Shown: piece by piece, positions 60,908-64,000 of the stretch
How positions within the stretch are numbered: position 1 is the stretch's first letter
How the letters are laid out: the number at the start of each line of letters is the position of its first letter
Assembly (NCBI RefSeq): GCF_033568475.1
Contig: NC_133121.1
Span: 8,308,001-8,372,000, forward strand
Reading direction: 5' to 3'
Length of the DNA: 64,000 bases
From: Henckelia pumila
Taxonomy: Eukaryota; Streptophyta; Magnoliopsida; Lamiales; Gesneriaceae
Notes under the pieces: generated by a model
Database searches by the model: none
Seen by the model: the letters and a program-made list of their open reading frames with translations, nothing else
Told to the model about the DNA's origin: nothing
Program-made: the position numbers and the translations under genes

Positions 60908-61816
60908 ATGTTTTCGTACGAAATAACAAGTATAAGATTTTATACGTAAAATTGTATTATTTTGAAAATTCTTCTACCCTGGAGAATATGATATTTTTGT
61001 TATTTTACGAATCACCTCTACAGAATTGAAACACGTCGCCTAATTATTTCAATATAGCCATTCTAATAATTAAAGATTAAATGCTAACTTTCTCTTCTTC
61101 TTCTTTTTTTTTTTTTTTTTTTCCGGGAAAATAATTAAATGCTAACTTTTGGAAGAATCTGAGAATTGGTCAACCGTGTTTAATGTGTGGCCTCAGATTT
61201 GAAGTTTAATGATTTTATTGATTGTCGAAATACTTTAGGCATGAGAACTTATATTCTGTATTTTTTTATAATGTGGAAACCCGCGGTCGTTACTTTTTCG
61301 TGTGCATTGGTTAAAATTACACGCTAATGCAATAGTCTGCAAACTACGCTAGCCAGATAAACCATACTAGGCAAGCACTGTGTGACAGACTACTCCAAGA
61401 AGTTGTTGGTAGGAAGAATTGAATTCCTGACTTCTGGCAAAAAATTCACCTATTCAACCAATTATACTATGTATTTTATTCCAATAAATCTATACTATTA
61501 ATTAAGGAAGAGAGGTGAATAGTAACTAACTTTTGGTGAGACTTTTTTTTAATATGCCAATAATACCCTTAATTAGTTTTTTTTTGTTTTCTAAATTTTT
61601 TATTTACCTTTTTTTACAAATCTTTTTATTTTATAATTTAATTACAAATATTTAGAAAACAAAAATAAATTAAAAAAATAAAATTATGATTGTACGAACA
61701 CACAACGCGTTCTTCGAGATGCTAGTATATTTTATACTTGAATACATCTATTGTTTATAATCTCAGTCAAAATATATACTTTTAATCTTTCTATCAAATC
61801 AGTTTATTTGGTTTTG

Positions 61817-61866
<50 letters not shown>

Positions 61867-62797
61867 TATATATATTATATATATAAATTTTTTAATATTT
61901 AAACCGAACAACCGACTTTCAAATAAAATTCAATTTTTTATTAAATTTGTTTATATTTTCTTAAAAAAATTTAGGAAATAACCAATTTTTATCCGATCTG
62001 ATTTTATTAATTTTGATGATGTAAAAAATTGTCCAAAATTGTACAACTTCAACTCATTTCGTCTATTTTATTTTTTATATATCAAAACCCAAAAAAAGCC
62101 AAATCGAACTAGAATAATTCAACGCGGTCGCTAATATTATGAGTATTTTTATATTGTTGTTAATTTCATTATAATTGTTATTTTTAATTTTAATACGTTC
62201 TACTAAACTTACTTAAATCGTCGTCGTCGTTTTTTAATAATAGGAGTATTATGATTAATTTTTTTGCTTATTATTGACATTATTATTTTAGAAAGATTAA
62301 TTATCTTTTTAAAAGCAGTTTCATATTCCCATATGAAATGCTTTTGTTTTATCTTTATAAATCTTTGCATTTTGACCAACAATGAAACCTTTTCACCTTG
62401 ACATAAAAAGATTTAGCTATTTATAATAAAATCATATATATTATTTAGACGATCTCAAGGTCATTTTTCTGAGATAAATCTCTTATATAAATTATACTAA
62501 AAGTATTACTTATTATTATAAATGAGTTAATCGCCCACAAATGACATTTTACAATCTCCATTAACAGCAGGGGCCAAAATGTCCATTTTCGAAACTTGGG
62601 TGGCCCAACTGATATTTTAAAAAACCAGAGGCCCAATTGAATATTACCACGGTTTCACAGACTTCACTACAGATTCCCAAAACATCTGGAAAAACCCTAA
62701 TAACAAGAAATCAAAATTCGAAAAACATTTCATCAGCCATCGCTCTTCTGAATCGGAAGAGCCCCAGTAGAATCGAAAATTTTTGGAAATTTGTAGC

Positions 62798-64000
62798 ATG
62801 AGGAATCAATGGCTCCGACTGCTTCTTCTCCGATGCCAGACTCAATATCCGCCTCACATTTATAGACATTCTCAGGTAAAACCCTCCAATTCATCACTTC
62901 TCCCATCGCCTGCACCTTTCTCGAATCTGAATCCCTTCACCGTGTGTCGGTATTTTACATCATCCCCCGAGCTTGCTGTTGAGCCGCCGAAACCTCCCTC
63001 CGACCAGACTTTTGTGTTGGCTGATATTTTTGCTAAGCCTGATAAGTCTGCTGAAGAAATTAAGCAGGATTTGGATTCTAATAATGTTATTTTTACGCAT
63101 GATTTGGTTTTGAGCGCTCTACGGAGTGACCACACGACCCCTGATGTCGCGAGAAGGCTTTTCGATTGGGTTTTGGAGAGTAATAGTGAGAAACTGAGCT
63201 CAAAGACATACAATTTAATGTTGAGGATTTTGGGTTCTAATGGGTTTGTGAAGGAATCTTGGGATATGATTAGTCAAATGAAAAAGAAAGGCTACGGTGT
63301 GTCGAAAGGCACATTTTTAAGAATTTCTGACAGGTTCGAGGCAGATGGATTGAACGATGATGTTGAGAAATTGAAGGATTTGTATGCTTCTGGTTCGGCA
63401 AGCATTAAAATTAAAGATCCTGGAAATGACAATACTGTACACAAGTTTTGTTCCCGGGTTTCTCAGATAATAAAGGGAGAAGTGTGGGACAACGATGTGG
63501 AAAAACAGTTGCAGGAGTTGGATGTAGAGTTCTCTAGCGAACTGGTTACGATGGTGTTGCAGAATCGTGAGTTAGAGCTCAATAAAGTTTTGATTTTCTT
63601 CAGGTGGGTCGAAGAGAGTGGGTTGTTTAAGCATGATCAAAGTACATATAATGCGATGGCTAGAGTGTTGTGTAGAGAGGATTACATTGAGAAGTTTTGG
63701 AAGGTTGTGTATGAAATGAGAGGTGCGGGTTGTGAAATGGAGAGGGAAACTTATTTTATGGTATTGGAGCGGTTTGTGAGGTTGAAAATGATGAAGGATG
63801 CCGTAGACTTGTATGAGTTTTCTGTGACTGGTGGGAATAAACCTTCAGTCCAGGATTGCATTTTCCTTTTGAAGAAAATAGTGGTTAGCAAGGAATTAGA
63901 TATGAATTTGTTTTTGAAAGTTGTGAGGATTTTTAATGAAAGTGGGAATCTCTTCACTGATGCTAACCTAAATTCCATATTAAAGTCTTTAATTAGTGTT
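62798..64000 (+). CDS. Pentatricopeptide repeat protein, mitochondrial type (5' part)
   Basis: An intronless frame of 401 codons is open to the window edge, so the gene is partial. The N-terminus MRNQWLRLLLLRCQTQYPPH is Arg-rich and acid-poor, like a mitochondrial presequence. PPR-like helical pairs then follow: SKTYNLMLRILGSNGFVKES, DQSTYNAMARVLCREDYIEK and ERETYFMVLERFVRLKMMKD, about 35 residues apart. Plant PPR proteins bind organelle RNA. The spacer-rich N-terminal half with FDWVLESNSEK and FFRWVEESG resembles the At5g15980 / At3g02490 pair, which I recall as lying near ICME, TBL and GEX3 loci in Arabidopsis. The ATG at 62798 is the first in frame after a stop and is followed directly by the presequence. 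Confidence 0.9.
   Translation, partial: MRNQWLRLLLLRCQTQYPPHIYRHSQVKPSNSSLLPSPAPFSNLNPFTVCRYFTSSPELAVEPPKPPSDQTFVLADIFAKPDKSAEEIKQDLDSNNVIFTHDLVLSALRSDHTTPDVARRLFDWVLESNSEKLSSKTYNLMLRILGSNGFVKESWDMISQMKKKGYGVSKGTFLRISDRFEADGLNDDVEKLKDLYASGSASIKIKDPGNDNTVHKFCSRVSQIIKGEVWDNDVEKQLQELDVEFSSELVTMVLQNRELELNKVLIFFRWVEESGLFKHDQSTYNAMARVLCREDYIEKFWKVVYEMRGAGCEMERETYFMVLERFVRLKMMKDAVDLYEFSVTGGNKPSVQDCIFLLKKIVVSKELDMNLFLKVVRIFNESGNLFTDANLNSILKSLISV

Larger units (their letters stand above)
59018..62797. other. Intergenic between the tRNA and the PPR gene
   Basis: AT-rich, no intact gene. It holds a LINE RNase H fragment (60157-60400), a 33-base repeat present twice, TA tracts at about 60878-60902 and 61816-61885, and the PPR gene's upstream region at the right. 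Confidence 0.6.

Overview
This is a plant nuclear sequence. Every protein gene except the small DVL gene is split by GT-AG introns, or runs open off the window. The background is AT-rich, with TA-dinucleotide tracts and many MITE-class elements, and there is a eukaryotic tRNA-Ala(AGC). Gene content is that of a eudicot. The repeat families, including a GAGACGGTCTCA-type MITE, look to me like those of Lamiales; that is an impression, not a proof.

Layout: (1) 1-9,100 holds a 46-codon DEVIL/ROTUNDIFOLIA-like peptide gene (3,025), a hAT-type repeat, and a four-exon cytochrome b561 gene (minus strand). (2) 10,255-16,088 holds a decayed, intron-bearing CROWDED NUCLEI/NMCP1 pseudogene carrying an old TRIM insertion. 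(3) 16,546-33,959 holds four intact minus-strand genes, all rebuilt exon by exon to an unbroken frame: a GEX3-like beta-propeller membrane protein (653 aa), an isoprenylcysteine methylesterase ICME (432 aa), a TMEM33/Pom33-like ER membrane protein (343 aa) and a WAT1-related EamA transporter (363 aa). (4) 34,989-41,500 is a transposon graveyard: a 1.4-kb foldback, two CACTA ends, a long gypsy LTR fragment, a MULE-type MITE and a relic of a TBL gene end. (5) 41,602-58,124 is a tandem array of three minus-strand TRICHOME BIREFRINGENCE-LIKE polysaccharide O-acetyltransferase genes (427, 435 and 517 aa). Between the second and third lies a SINE split by a TRIM, plus two MITEs. (6) 58,945-59,017 is tRNA-Ala. 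(7) From 62,798 a mitochondrial-type PPR gene runs off the right edge.

The genes are not an operon. However, DVL, GEX3, ICME, TBL19/20/21 and the PPR protein all have Arabidopsis counterparts that I recall lying close together around At5g15860-At5g16023, and again in the paralogous At3g02410-At3g02493 block. The window therefore looks like a conserved ancestral gene neighbourhood into which WAT1, cytochrome b561, the CRWN pseudogene and many transposons have been mixed. Functional themes are ascorbate-linked electron transfer, hormone-receptor demethylation, ER and nuclear-envelope membranes, and cell-wall acetylation.
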